Of a stretch of DNA of 64,000 nucleotides, positions 9,560-18,506 are shown one piece after another (the first letter of the stretch is position 1; each line of letters opens with the position of its first letter). Source of the stretch: Zobellella taiwanensis. GTDB taxonomy: Bacteria; Pseudomonadota; Gammaproteobacteria; Enterobacterales; Aeromonadaceae. Under the pieces are notes generated by a model, which was not told the DNA's origin, made no database searches, and worked only from the letters and a program-made list of their open reading frames with translations. The stretch is taken from assembly GCF_003012795.1 (NCBI RefSeq), contig NZ_PXYH01000009.1:1-64000 (forward strand), in the 5' to 3' direction. The position numbers were made by a program, and so were the translations under genes.

Positions 9560-10842
9560 GCGGCACCTCCAAGCAGGGCCGGCAGCCACAGCACCAGGGA
9601 CGGGAACAGCACCAGGATCAGCAGCACCAGCAATGCCACCGCCACGAAGGGCCAGATGCTCTTGAACATCTCGGTGATCTCCAGCTTGCTGACGGCGGCG
9701 GCCACGAACACGCAGGCGCCCATGGGCGGGGTGATCAGGGCAATGGTGATGTTGAGGGTGATGACAATGCCCAGGTGGACGGGATCGACCCCCGCCGCCA
9801 TGGCCACCGGCATGAAGATGGGCGTGAGCAGCATCAGCGCCGATACTTCCTCCATGAACATGCCGGTGACAAAGGTGATCAGGCTGAGCAGCAGCAGCAC
9901 CAGCACGGGATGCTCAAGAATGGGATCGAACAGCACCACAAACGCCTTGGGCACCTGGGCATAGGACAGCAGCCAGCTGATCACCGCGGAAGCGGCCATG
10001 ATCAGGAAGATGGCGCTGGTCAGGCGCGCGGTTTCCACCAGGGCGCTCCAGAACCGGCTCCAGGACAACTGGCGGCCGAGCAGGCCGACCAGGGCCACAT
10101 AGGCCACGGTGAGGGCGCCCGACTCGGTGGGCGTGACCACCCCGAACACAATGCCGCCGACAATGATAAAGGGCGCCAGCAGGGCGGGCAGGGCACCCAG
10201 CAGGGCCTGCAGGAAGAGGGCGGCACTGGGACGCTGGCCGGAAACCGGCAACTGCGCCTTGCGGGCATAAAACCAGTTCATGATCATGAACGCCAGCCCC
10301 AGCAGCAGCCCCGGAATGACGCCGGCCAGGAACAGGTCGCCCACCGAGGTATTGGTGAGGGACGCATAGAGGATCATGAAAATGCTGGGCGGTATGATGG
10401 GGCCGATGAGCGAGCTGCCGGCGGTCAGGCCGGCGGCGTAGGCGGTGGAATAACCTTCCTTTTTCATGGCCGGCACCAGCAGCGAGCCGAGGGCGGAAGT
10501 GTCGGCCACGGCCGAGCCATTAACGCCCGCGAAAAACACGCTGGAAACCACGTTCACATAGCCCAGCCCGCCCCTCAGGTGGCCCACCAGCACCCGGGCC
10601 AGGGTCATCAGTTGCTGGGTCAGGCCGGCGCTGTTCATCAGGTTGCCGGCCAGGATGAACAGGGGGATAGCCATCAGCGAAAACACGTTGATGCCGCCGA
10701 AAAACTGCTGCGGCACCATGCGGCCAATCATGGCGGGATCGATGAACATAAAGCCCACCACGGCGGTGACCAGCAGGGCGATGAACAGGGGCAGGCCCAA
10801 CAGCACGTGAATGATAAAAGAGGCAAACATTGCCAGCGTCAT
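9556..10842 (-). CDS. TRAP transporter large permease (DctM type)
   Basis: The 428-residue large membrane subunit of a TRAP transporter, which drives solute uptake with a sodium gradient. About 12 hydrophobic segments are visible, with the family motifs IPLFILAGNLMN, GSSLIGPIIPPS and LITPPMGACVF. It overlaps the small permease by 4 bp (ATGA) and the dipeptidase by 4 bp. Substrate unknown; context suggests a small dipeptide. Confidence 0.93.
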   Translation of the reverse strand: MTLAMFASFIIHVLLGLPLFIALLVTAVVGFMFIDPAMIGRMVPQQFFGGINVFSLMAIPLFILAGNLMNSAGLTQQLMTLARVLVGHLRGGLGYVNVVSSVFFAGVNGSAVADTSALGSLLVPAMKKEGYSTAYAAGLTAGSSLIGPIIPPSIFMILYASLTNTSVGDLFLAGVIPGLLLGLAFMIMNWFYARKAQLPVSGQRPSAALFLQALLGALPALLAPFIIVGGIVFGVVTPTESGALTVAYVALVGLLGRQLSWSRFWSALVETARLTSAIFLIMAASAVISWLLSYAQVPKAFVVLFDPILEHPVLVLLLLSLITFVTGMFMEEVSALMLLTPIFMPVAMAAGVDPVHLGIVITLNITIALITPPMGACVFVAAAVSKLEITEMFKSIWPFVAVALLVLLILVLFPSLVLWLPALLGGAA

Positions 10843-11312
10843 GCGTGACCTTCCTTGCGGCCGAATGGGCCGCGCAACAGCGTAAAGACGAACAAGAGGC
10901 CAAAACCCAGGGGCAGGCTCAGCACCGGCCAGGTACGGCTGATACCAAGCCCCATGGTGGTAAAGCGGCTGACGGAAAAGGCGTAGTGCCAGGAATACCA
11001 GCAGAAACCGGCACTCACCAGCAGGATCAGCAGCCACTGGTACAGCTTCAGCAGCCGGGCCAGGGGCGCGGGCAGGCGCTGTTCGAGCAGGCCGATGCGC
11101 ATATGTTCGTTGCGCACCCACACCACGCCCGCCATCAGCAGGGCGCAGCCGATAATCAAAAACCGGGACAGCTCGTCCATCCAGATGGGCGAGCGGCCGA
11201 GCAGATAGCGGGCGGCCACGCCGTAGAGCAGCACCAGCAGGTTGGCCAGCACCAGGGCGCCGACTACCCACTCTATGGTGCGGCTGAGATAACGTATCAA
11301 TGATGTTGTCAT
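10839..11312 (-). CDS. TRAP transporter small permease (DctQ type)
   Basis: A 157-residue protein with four membrane segments (about 15-33, 48-66, 87-107, 125-147). The motif WMDELSRFLIIGCALL matches the DctQ core. It lies between the binding protein and the large permease in the order P-Q-M and pairs with DctM in the membrane. Confidence 0.9.
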   Translation of the reverse strand: MTTSLIRYLSRTIEWVVGALVLANLLVLLYGVAARYLLGRSPIWMDELSRFLIIGCALLMAGVVWVRNEHMRIGLLEQRLPAPLARLLKLYQWLLILLVSAGFCWYSWHYAFSVSRFTTMGLGISRTWPVLSLPLGFGLLFVFTLLRGPFGRKEGHA

Positions 11313-11366
11313 GGTGTCACAGGGCGGCCGCGAGGCCGCCGTTATGCAAAGGATGAAAGGAAAAAC

Positions 11367-12398
11367 TCAGAATTTGGCCGCGTCTTCCAGGGCGAGGTCG
11401 ACCCATTTTTGCTCGATGTTCTGCTCCTTGAGCCAGCCGATATAGGAGGGTTTGGCCTTTTCCTGGAACTGGCCCAGCTCTTGCTGGCTCGGGCGATACA
11501 CGGCCATGCCCTTGTCGGCCAGGAACTGGACCCGCTCTTCCACCTTGGCTTCCACCGCTTCCCGGTTCAGCCGGTTGGCTTCCTGCACCGCCTCTTCCAG
11601 CGCCTGGCGCTGGGTCTCGGTGAGGCTGTTGAGCAGCTCGCCGTTGGCCACCAGGAACTGGTCGGAATACTGGATATTGGCCAGGGTCAGGTGCTGCTGC
11701 ACTTCGTGCAGGCTGCCGAGGATGATGTACATGGGCGGGTTCATCTGGCCGTCCGCCACATTGGTTTTCAGGGCCATATAGACTTCGGTCCAGGGAATGG
11801 GCGTGCCCGAGGCACCAAAGGCCTCATAGAGCGCGACCTGGCTCTTGTCCATGGCGCGAAAGCGCAGCCCCTTGAAATCGTCCGGGGTCTTGATCGGGCG
11901 CTTGCTGTTGGTAAAGGCGAGGAAACCGCCTTCCTCCACCACCGCCAGGATATGGGTGCCGGTGCGGTCATAAAACTCCTGCTGGGCCGCCTGCCAGTAT
12001 TCCCCCTCATCGAAGAAGCGGCGGGCATGGTCGAAATCCCGGAACAGGAAGGGGATGGAGCTGGCGTAAATTTCGGGGAACAGGGGCGAAATGCCGGCAA
12101 AGGAGGCAATGTTCAGGCCCGGGGCCGCGATAACCTGCTCCATGCGCTGCACTTCTTCACCCAGCATGCTGTTGGGGTAAAGGGTCAGCTCCAGCTCGCC
12201 GCCGGTTTTTTCTTCCACCAGTTGCTTGAGGTTGCTGGCAAACAGGTGCACGGCGTTTTTTTCGGCGTCGGGGGCGCCGTTGTAGGACAGGTCAATGGTG
12301 GTGGCGGCCTGGGCCAGGCCGCCCAGCATCAGGCTGCCGGCGCCCAGCAGGGTGGTGAGGGCAGTGGCCAGGCGGGAACGGACAAAAGGGGTTTTCAT
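11367..12398 (-). CDS. TRAP transporter solute-binding protein (DctP type)
   Basis: A periplasmic binding protein of 343 residues with a signal peptide (cleavage near AQA-AT, about 31). Family features include PNSMLGEE (about 85), FRDFDHARRFFDE, GLRFRAMDK with the conserved Arg that usually contacts a substrate carboxylate, and DGQMNPP. First gene of the P-Q-M-dipeptidase unit. Sequence alone does not give the ligand. Confidence 0.93.
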   Translation of the reverse strand: MKTPFVRSRLATALTTLLGAGSLMLGGLAQAATTIDLSYNGAPDAEKNAVHLFASNLKQLVEEKTGGELELTLYPNSMLGEEVQRMEQVIAAPGLNIASFAGISPLFPEIYASSIPFLFRDFDHARRFFDEGEYWQAAQQEFYDRTGTHILAVVEEGGFLAFTNSKRPIKTPDDFKGLRFRAMDKSQVALYEAFGASGTPIPWTEVYMALKTNVADGQMNPPMYIILGSLHEVQQHLTLANIQYSDQFLVANGELLNSLTETQRQALEEAVQEANRLNREAVEAKVEERVQFLADKGMAVYRPSQQELGQFQEKAKPSYIGWLKEQNIEQKWVDLALEDAAKF

Positions 12399-12450
12399 CG
12401 GATGATCTCCATATCGTGATTAGGGTTTCATTCAGCGCTTTCAGGTTAGG

Positions 12451-12500
12451 TGTTGAGCTGTTGACTTTTCAATACCAAGACTGTTGATTTTAAGTCAACA
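12451..12500 (-). promoter_or_regulatory. operator/promoter region of the TRAP-dipeptidase operon
   Basis: A perfect 9-bp inverted repeat TGTTGACTT (12459-12467) / AAGTCAACA (12492-12500) with a 24-bp spacer. TGTTGA also occurs at 12451 and 12482, giving four half-sites in 50 bp. On the minus strand the outer arm supplies a -35 TTGACT with TATTGA 18 bp on. Binding by the LysR protein encoded just upstream is plausible. Confidence 0.55.
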
Positions 12501-12524
12501 TGGTGACTTATGCTTTAAATTTCA

Positions 12525-13430
12525 TTAACTGAAAAACAACATGCCATCGTGCAGGTGCCGCAGCAGGCGTTCGCTGGCCACGGTCAGCTCCCGCCCCTTG
12601 TGGCTGATGATATGGGCCTTGGCACTGGCGAATACCGGGTGCGGGGCGGGCAGGCAAATGATTTTGCCCGCCCTGACCTCGTCGTTGACGGTAAGGCGGG
12701 GCATAAAGGTCAGGCCCATTCCGGACAGCACAAAATTCTTCAGTACCGCCACGGAATTGGTTTTTAATTGGGGGTTGAAGCGGATGTGTTCCAGTTGCTC
12801 CACCAGCCGGGTCAGCTGCCCCATGCCGAACTGCTGGTCGATCAGCGCCAGGGGATAGTCCAGCACCCGGTGAATATCGAGAGGGCCGGCACCAATCAGC
12901 GGATGGCCCGGCGGGGTGATCAGCTCCAGGGGCTGGCAACTGGAGACATGGGACTCCAAATCCGGGTCGGGCAGGGGAGCGTAGACCAGCGCCAGATCCA
13001 CCATGTCTTCCTTGATCAGCCGCACCGCCTCATTGGCGCCGGCCATTTCCACGGTGATGGCGATGTCGGGATAGCGCTGCATAAAATTTTGCAGCGGTGC
13101 CGAAATCAGGTCGGCGATAAAGCCCTCGCCCACCGCCAGGGTTACCCGGCCGCGGCGCAACTGTTGCAGGGCCTCGATGCGCGAGCGGGCCGCCTCTTCA
13201 CTGGCCTTTTGCTGGCGGTACAGGGAGATCAGCTCCTCTCCGGCTTCGGTCAGGGCAAAGCCCTGGCCCGAACGGTGGCCCACCGGCAGGCCCAGGTCTT
13301 CCTCCAGCTGGCTGAGCTGGCGGCTGATGGCCGACACATCGATATTCAGGCGTGTGGCGGCCTTGCGCAACGAACCCTGGCGCGCCACCTCGTTGAGGTA
13401 GTGCAGGGCCCGGGGGTTGAATTTCCACAT
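12525..13430 (-). CDS. LysR-family regulator, probably of the TRAP-dipeptidase operon
   Basis: A 301-residue LysR-type regulator. The winged helix-turn-helix is at about 5-65 (LNEVARQGSLRKAATRLNID, VSAISRQLSQLEEDLG) and the effector domain follows from about 90. The second of two nearby ATGs is chosen because GGGAG lies 6 bp before it. It lies 20 bp after a DMT permease gene and 126 bp before the TRAP binding protein, all on one strand, with a repeat-rich operator between. Confidence 0.9.
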   Translation of the reverse strand: MWKFNPRALHYLNEVARQGSLRKAATRLNIDVSAISRQLSQLEEDLGLPVGHRSGQGFALTEAGEELISLYRQQKASEEAARSRIEALQQLRRGRVTLAVGEGFIADLISAPLQNFMQRYPDIAITVEMAGANEAVRLIKEDMVDLALVYAPLPDPDLESHVSSCQPLELITPPGHPLIGAGPLDIHRVLDYPLALIDQQFGMGQLTRLVEQLEHIRFNPQLKTNSVAVLKNFVLSGMGLTFMPRLTVNDEVRAGKIICLPAPHPVFASAKAHIISHKGRELTVASERLLRHLHDGMLFFS

Positions 13431-13449
13431 GGGCATCTCCCGGCCGGTG

Positions 13450-14337
13450 TTAAGGGGTTGGCGTGGCCGGCGCAAAGCGGCGGCGCTGGGCGCGCCGGTC
13501 GAGCACGCTTTTGACCGCCATCGCCAGCAACACTAGGGCGCCGCCCAGCAGGCCCTGATTGCTGGGCCGCTCGCTCAGGAACAACCACACCAGCAGGGTG
13601 CCGAACACGGTTTCCAGCAACAGCAGCAGGCTTACTTCCGCCGAGGGCAGATATAGCGGCCCCTGCTGGATCAGGGTAAAGCCCGCCGGCATCAACACCA
13701 GGCAAAGCAGCAGCAGCCAGCCCAGGTTGGCGGCGTCGGGCAGCATGACCTCGCCGCTCCAGGCCAGCGCCAGCAGGGCGGTGCCCAGGCCGCCCAGGGC
13801 CAGCATGGGGCTCATGTCCACCCCGGGCCGGCTGCGCGCCAGGGTAAGGTTGCCGGCCAGCCCCAGGGCCGCCATCAACGCCAGGGCGTTGCCGAGCAGG
13901 GAGCCTTCGCCGGCATCGTCGAGCACGATAAGGGAAATCCCCGCCAGGCAGGCGCCGATGGCCAGCCAGGTGCGCAGGGGCAGCCGTTCATGCAAAAACA
14001 CCCGGCTGAGCAGGGCGGCGATAAGGGGTGCCGAGGCCAGGATCACCAGCACATTGCCGGCCTTGGTGAAATGATTGCCCAGCACAAAGCCCAGGGTGCT
14101 GACCGTAAACAGCAGGCCGCAGCCCAGCCCGGCCAGGCCGCAGGCCAGGTAGGCGCGAAACCAGTGGCGGCGGTAGCGGGCCACCACAATCAGCCAAAAG
14201 CCCAGCACATTGAGCAGCCCGCGCCACAGCACCAGCTGCTCGGCAGGCAGGCTGATAATGCGCAGCAACAGGGCATCGGGGGAAATAATCAGCACCCCCA
14301 GGGCGGTAAGCAGCAAACCTTTTTGATGGTTGTCCAT
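13450..14337 (-). CDS. EamA/DMT-family membrane transporter
   Basis: A 295-residue inner-membrane protein with ten predicted hydrophobic segments in two EamA repeats (about 5-140 and 150-285); the second contains LLLLETVFGTLLVWLFLSE, typical of the family. Such permeases often export amino acids or metabolites; the substrate is unknown. It ends 20 bp before the LysR gene and may be cotranscribed with it. Confidence 0.85.
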   Translation of the reverse strand: MDNHQKGLLLTALGVLIISPDALLLRIISLPAEQLVLWRGLLNVLGFWLIVVARYRRHWFRAYLACGLAGLGCGLLFTVSTLGFVLGNHFTKAGNVLVILASAPLIAALLSRVFLHERLPLRTWLAIGACLAGISLIVLDDAGEGSLLGNALALMAALGLAGNLTLARSRPGVDMSPMLALGGLGTALLALAWSGEVMLPDAANLGWLLLLCLVLMPAGFTLIQQGPLYLPSAEVSLLLLLETVFGTLLVWLFLSERPSNQGLLGGALVLLAMAVKSVLDRRAQRRRFAPATPTP

Positions 14338-14373
14338 AACCCGGATTCATAAGTAGCCGACAAAGCAGCGATG

Positions 14374-15393
14374 CTACCCAAGCCGGCGGGGAATGGCCAG
14401 CGCCGCGCTGCTTTCGCGCACCACCAGCTCGGGGCTCAGGGTCAGTACCCGGGGCGGGGCCGAGGGCTGTTGCAGCCGCTCCAGCAGGGTGTCTACCGCC
14501 AGGGCGCCCAGGCCGGCCTTGGGTTGCTCTATGCTGGTGAGCGCCGGCACCAGGTAGCGGGCCAGCTCGATATTGTCGTAGCCCACCAGGGACATGTGTT
14601 GTGGCACGTTCAGCCCGGCATCGGCCAGGGCGCGCAGGGCACCCACCGCCATCATGTCGTTGCCCACAAACACCGCCGTGGGGCGCTCATTGCCTGCCAG
14701 CAGCCGGGCCATGGCCGCCTTGCCGCCAGTCAGCTCAAAGTCGCCCTCGGCAATCCATTCGGGGCGCACCGCCAGGCCGGCCTGTGCCATGGCGGCCTTG
14801 AATCCCGCCAGCCGTTCCTCCGCCGCCCGTTTGCCCATGGGGCCGGTAATGCAGCCGATATGGCGATGGCCAAGGCGGATCAGGTGTTCGGTGGCCAGCC
14901 GGCCGCCCCGCTGGCCCGAATCCTGAATAAGATCCGCCTCCAGATCCATGGGGCCCCAGTCCGCCAGCACCAGGGGCACGCTGGGGTAGCGTTCAAACAC
15001 CCCGGCGCCCAAATGGGCCTGGGTGCACATCAGGATGACGCCGTCCACCCGCTTTTGCAGCAGCATTTCCATGCTGGCGTTGAGCCGGGCCTTGTCGCCC
15101 AGGGTGTTGCACAGCACCAGGCTGTAGCCGAGCTCGAAGCAGCGCTGCTCCACCCCCTGCACCGCCTCGGCAAAAAAGGGGTTGGCGCTGGCGGTGACCA
15201 GCATGCCCAGGGTCCGGGTCTGGTTGACCTTGAGGCTGCGTGCCAGGGCCGAGGGGGCATAGTGCAGGGCTTCTATCGCCTGTTCCACCCGGGCGGTGAT
15301 CTCGGGGCTGACGAAGCGGGTTTTGTTCAGCACATGGCTGACGGTGGAGGTGGAGACCCGGGCAAGCCGGGCCACGTCCTTGATGGTGGCCAT
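14374..15393 (-). CDS. rbsR: LacI-family ribose repressor RbsR
   Basis: A 339-residue LacI/GalR repressor: DNA-binding helix-turn-helix at 1-25 (TIKDVARLARVSTSTVSHVLN), hinge near 45-58, then a periplasmic-binding-protein-like effector domain. Its start overlaps the ribokinase stop (TGATG). Last gene of rbsDACBKR; ribose should release it from the operator before rbsD. Confidence 0.93.
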   Translation of the reverse strand: MATIKDVARLARVSTSTVSHVLNKTRFVSPEITARVEQAIEALHYAPSALARSLKVNQTRTLGMLVTASANPFFAEAVQGVEQRCFELGYSLVLCNTLGDKARLNASMEMLLQKRVDGVILMCTQAHLGAGVFERYPSVPLVLADWGPMDLEADLIQDSGQRGGRLATEHLIRLGHRHIGCITGPMGKRAAEERLAGFKAAMAQAGLAVRPEWIAEGDFELTGGKAAMARLLAGNERPTAVFVGNDMMAVGALRALADAGLNVPQHMSLVGYDNIELARYLVPALTSIEQPKAGLGALAVDTLLERLQQPSAPPRVLTLSPELVVRESSAALAIPRRLG

Positions 15394-16304
15394 CAGTGTT
15401 GCTCCAGCAGGGCCTCGATCTCGGCCCGGTAGGGCACCGAGGTCTGGGCGCCGGGGCGGGTCACCGAAATGGCCGCCGCCGCCTGGGCAAAACGCACCGC
15501 CTCGGCCAGCGGCCGGTCCTGCTGCAGGGCGGCGACCAGGGCGCCGTTAAAGGTGTCGCCCGCCGCCGTGGTGTCCACCGCCTGCACCGAAAAGCCCGGC
15601 ACCCGCCGGCCCTGGCCTTGTTCGCTCAGCCAGACGCCGCGCGCGCCCAGGGTGATGATGACAACTGCGATGCCCTTGGCATGCAACGCCCCGGCCGCGG
15701 CGGCCGCGCCGGCGTCGTCGTTTACCGCCACGCCGGTGAGCCGCTCGGCTTCGGTTTCGTTGGGGGTGATGAGATCCACCAGGGCCAGCAGTTCGTCCGG
15801 CAGGGCCCGGGCGGGGGCGGGGTTGAGCACTACCCGGGCGCCCCGGGCCTTGGCGGCGCGGGCGGCGGCCAGGTTGGTGTCGAGCGGGATTTCCAGCTGC
15901 AACAGCAGCTGTTTGCAATGCAGTGCCTCGGCGTGGCGCGCCAGCCGGTCCGGGGTCAGTTCGGCGTTGGCGCCGGCCGCCAGGGCAATGGTGTTTTCGC
16001 CGGCGTCGTTCACCTGGATAAGGGCCACGCCGGTGTTGACGCCCGCCACGGTGTCGATGGCGGACACATCAATGCCGTCGGCGGCAAAGCCGGCCACCAG
16101 GCTGCCGGCCAGGGCATCCTCGCCCACGCAGGCCACAAAGCGGGTGGCCGCGCCGGCGCGGGCGGCGGCCACCGCCTGGTTGGCACCCTTGCCGCCGGGC
16201 ACAATGCGGTAATCGCGGCCGGTGAGGGTTTCACCGGGGCGGGGAAACTGGGGCAGCCTTATCACATGATCGATATTGATGCTGCCTGCTACGGTCAGGG
16301 TCAT
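15393..16304 (-). CDS. rbsK: ribokinase
   Basis: Phosphorylates ribose to ribose-5-phosphate in the cytosol. The 303 residues show the PfkB signature near the N-terminus (GGKGANQAVAAARAG) and the catalytic DTTAAGDTFNGALVAAL near the C-terminus. The start at 16304 begins at the normal ribokinase N-terminus (TLTVAGSINIDHV). A GC-rich hairpin region separates it from rbsB, which may lower its expression relative to the binding protein. Confidence 0.95.
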   Translation of the reverse strand: MTLTVAGSINIDHVIRLPQFPRPGETLTGRDYRIVPGGKGANQAVAAARAGAATRFVACVGEDALAGSLVAGFAADGIDVSAIDTVAGVNTGVALIQVNDAGENTIALAAGANAELTPDRLARHAEALHCKQLLLQLEIPLDTNLAAARAAKARGARVVLNPAPARALPDELLALVDLITPNETEAERLTGVAVNDDAGAAAAAGALHAKGIAVVIITLGARGVWLSEQGQGRRVPGFSVQAVDTTAAGDTFNGALVAALQQDRPLAEAVRFAQAAAAISVTRPGAQTSVPYRAEIEALLEQH

Positions 16305-16443
16305 GGTGGTTACCTTGTAGTTAGGGGGGTGGCAACATCGTCTGTGCCCCCTGGCGGTCGACCAAAGGGCCGCCGTTTTTAGCATGGGTATTTGCCTGCC
16401 GGTGTGCACCTGAGGTATTCCACCGTGGCAGCTTTGGCGCGAG

Positions 16444-16465
16444 GCGGCCGGGTCTTGCCCGGCCG
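16444..16465. repeat. GC hairpin between rbsB and rbsK
   Basis: GGCCGGG/CCCGGCC with a 5-base loop lies just after the rbsB stop and lacks a T run in either direction. It may be a processing or stability element that sets the rbsB:rbsK ratio. The rest of the 167-bp gap holds one more GC hairpin (GGCGG/CCGCC, about 16353-16374) and no gene. Confidence 0.4.
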
Positions 16466-16471
16466 GCCATC

Positions 16472-17353
16472 TTACTGGCTGATCACCTGCAGCGGAACCG
16501 GGATATAGTCGGCCACGGTTTCGCCCTTGAGTACCTTGTCGGCGGTTTCCACCGCGATGGCGCCGATGGCGTCGGGTTGCTGGGCAATGGTCGCCGCCAG
16601 GCGGCCGCCTTCCACCGCCTTGATGCCGTCCTCGGTGCCGTCAAAGCCGACGATCAGTACCTCCTGCTTGTTGGCGGCCTGCAGGGCGCGCATGGCGCCC
16701 AGCGCCATTTCGTCGTTTTGGGCGAACACCGCCTGCACGCCCGGGTTGCCGGTCAGCAGGTTTTCCATCACGTTCAGGCCCTTGGTGCGGTCGAAGTCGG
16801 CGGGCTGGCTGGCCAGCAGGGTCAGGCCGTGTTCGGCCACCGCCTGGGCGAAGCCTTCGCCCCGCTCCCGGGCGGCGCTGGTGCCGGCAATGCCTTCCAG
16901 CTGGATCACCCGGGCGTCGTGGCCGACCTTGTCGGCAATAAAGTCGCCGGCCATTTTGCCGCCGGCCACGTTGTCGGAGGCGATGTGGGAGACCACCTCG
17001 CCCCGGCTGGCGGCGCGGTCCAGGGTCAGCACCGGCAGGCCGGCGCCGTTGGCCAGGCGGATGGCGTTGGCCACGGCATCCGAGTCGGTGGGGTTGATCA
17101 GCAGCGCCTTGGCGCCGCGCACGCCCAGATCCTCCACGTTGGCCAGCTCCTTGGCGGGATCGTTCTGGGAGTCGAGCACAATGAGGTTGTAGCCCAGCTC
17201 GGCGGCCTTCTGCTCGGCCCCTTCCTTCATGGTGACGAAGAAGGGGTTGTTGAGGGTGGAGATCACCAGCGCCAGGGTATCCTGGGCATAGGCGCCGGCG
17301 GTCAGGGTGGTGCCGACGAGGGCGGTGGCAAGCAGGGTGGTCAGTTTTTTCAT
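16472..17353 (-). CDS. rbsB: ribose ABC transporter periplasmic binding protein
   Basis: A 293-residue precursor with signal peptide (AYA-QD, about 21-24). The mature protein begins [20 protein letters not shown], and ribose-binding features [12 protein letters not shown] and [10 protein letters not shown] are present; close to E. coli RbsB in length and sequence. It delivers ribose to RbsC. Confidence 0.96.
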   Translation of the reverse strand: MKKLTTLLATALVGTTLTAGAYAQDTLALVISTLNNPFFVTMKEGAEQKAAELGYNLIVLDSQNDPAKELANVEDLGVRGAKALLINPTDSDAVANAIRLANGAGLPVLTLDRAASRGEVVSHIASDNVAGGKMAGDFIADKVGHDARVIQLEGIAGTSAARERGEGFAQAVAEHGLTLLASQPADFDRTKGLNVMENLLTGNPGVQAVFAQNDEMALGAMRALQAANKQEVLIVGFDGTEDGIKAVEGGRLAATIAQQPDAIGAIAVETADKVLKGETVADYIPVPLQVISQ

Positions 17354-17433
17354 GGTTCGGCTTCCTTTTCGTGTGTAGGGGTAGAGCGTTTGTTTATCAA
17401 AAATGTTGGGCCGTACTAAAGGCTGCGGCCAAA

Positions 17434-17519
17434 GGAGCCACTACGCCGACACGCCATAATCCCTCCCTGGGGGCTCGGACATGCCATCCATGGCATGTCA
17501 CGGTCGGCTACGTGGCTCC
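17434..17519. repeat. nested inverted repeat between rbsC and rbsB
   Basis: An outer imperfect arm pair (17434-17450 and 17503-17519, 8 and 5 matching pairs around a mismatched centre) encloses a perfect 9-bp palindrome ACATGCCAT/ATGGCATGT (17479-17498). It fills most of the 184-bp rbsC-rbsB gap. It looks like a dispersed intergenic repeat (REP-like) or an mRNA stabiliser; no gene is seen here. Confidence 0.6.
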
Positions 17520-17537
17520 CTTGTCCTCCTTCGCAAC

Positions 17538-18506
17538 TTACCTGTTCTTGTTGTCCACCAGCACCGCCAGCAGGATCACCGAGGCCTTGGCGATCATCTG
17601 GTAATAGGACGACACATCCAGCAGGTTGAGGGCGTTGTTGAGAAACCCGATAATCAGCGCCCCTATCAGGGTACCCATAATGGCGCCCTTGCCGCCGGCC
17701 AGGCTGGTGCCGCCGAGCACCACGGCGGCGATGGCGTCCAGCTCGTAGCTGGAGCCGGCGGTGGGCTGGGCCGACGACAGCCGGCTGGTAACGATGATGG
17801 CCGCCAGCGCCGACAGCATGCCGCAGAGGGCGTAAACGCCCATTTTTACCCGGGCCACGTTGATGCCCGAGAGCCGGGCCGCCGCCTCGTTGCCGCCCAC
17901 CGCGTAAATATAGCGGCCAAAGCGGGTGTGGTTGAGCAGGTACCAGGCGCCGAGAAAGGTCAGGCCCATCAGCCACACCGGCACCGGAATGCCGAACACA
18001 TAGCCGGTGCCGAACCAGGCGAACAGATCGGCGGCATCGGTAAAGCCGGTGGAGATGGGGCGGCCGTCGGTATAGACCATGGTCACCCCGCGCAGCAGGG
18101 TCATGGTGACCAGGGTGGCGATAAAGGCCTGCACCCGGCCCTTGGCGACGATAACGCCGCTGACCCCGCCGAGCAGAAAGCCCGCCAGCAGCACCGCCGG
18201 CAGGGTGAGGAAGATGGGCAGCTCCATCGCCACCATGGTGGCGGCAAAGGCGCCGCACAGGGCCAGCACCGAGCCCACGCTGAGGTCGATGCCGGCGGTG
18301 AGGATCACCAATGTCATGCCCACGGCGATAATGGCGTTGACCGAGGTCTGGCGCAAAATATTGAGCAGGTTGTCGAGGGTGAAGAAGTTGGGGCTCAGCA
18401 CGGAAACCACCCCAATCAGCACCAGCAGGGCGATCAGCGATTTCTGCGCGATCAGCCATTCCTTGCTGAACCAGCGGCGGCCGGGGTCGAGAGTCGGGGT
18501 GTTCAT
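17538..18506 (-). CDS. rbsC: ribose ABC transporter permease
   Basis: A 322-residue integral membrane protein with about ten segments. The motifs [16 protein letters not shown] and [24 protein letters not shown] are those of RbsC-type sugar permeases. It overlaps rbsA by 4 bp. Confidence 0.96.
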   Translation of the reverse strand: MNTPTLDPGRRWFSKEWLIAQKSLIALLVLIGVVSVLSPNFFTLDNLLNILRQTSVNAIIAVGMTLVILTAGIDLSVGSVLALCGAFAATMVAMELPIFLTLPAVLLAGFLLGGVSGVIVAKGRVQAFIATLVTMTLLRGVTMVYTDGRPISTGFTDAADLFAWFGTGYVFGIPVPVWLMGLTFLGAWYLLNHTRFGRYIYAVGGNEAAARLSGINVARVKMGVYALCGMLSALAAIIVTSRLSSAQPTAGSSYELDAIAAVVLGGTSLAGGKGAIMGTLIGALIIGFLNNALNLLDVSSYYQMIAKASVILLAVLVDNKNR

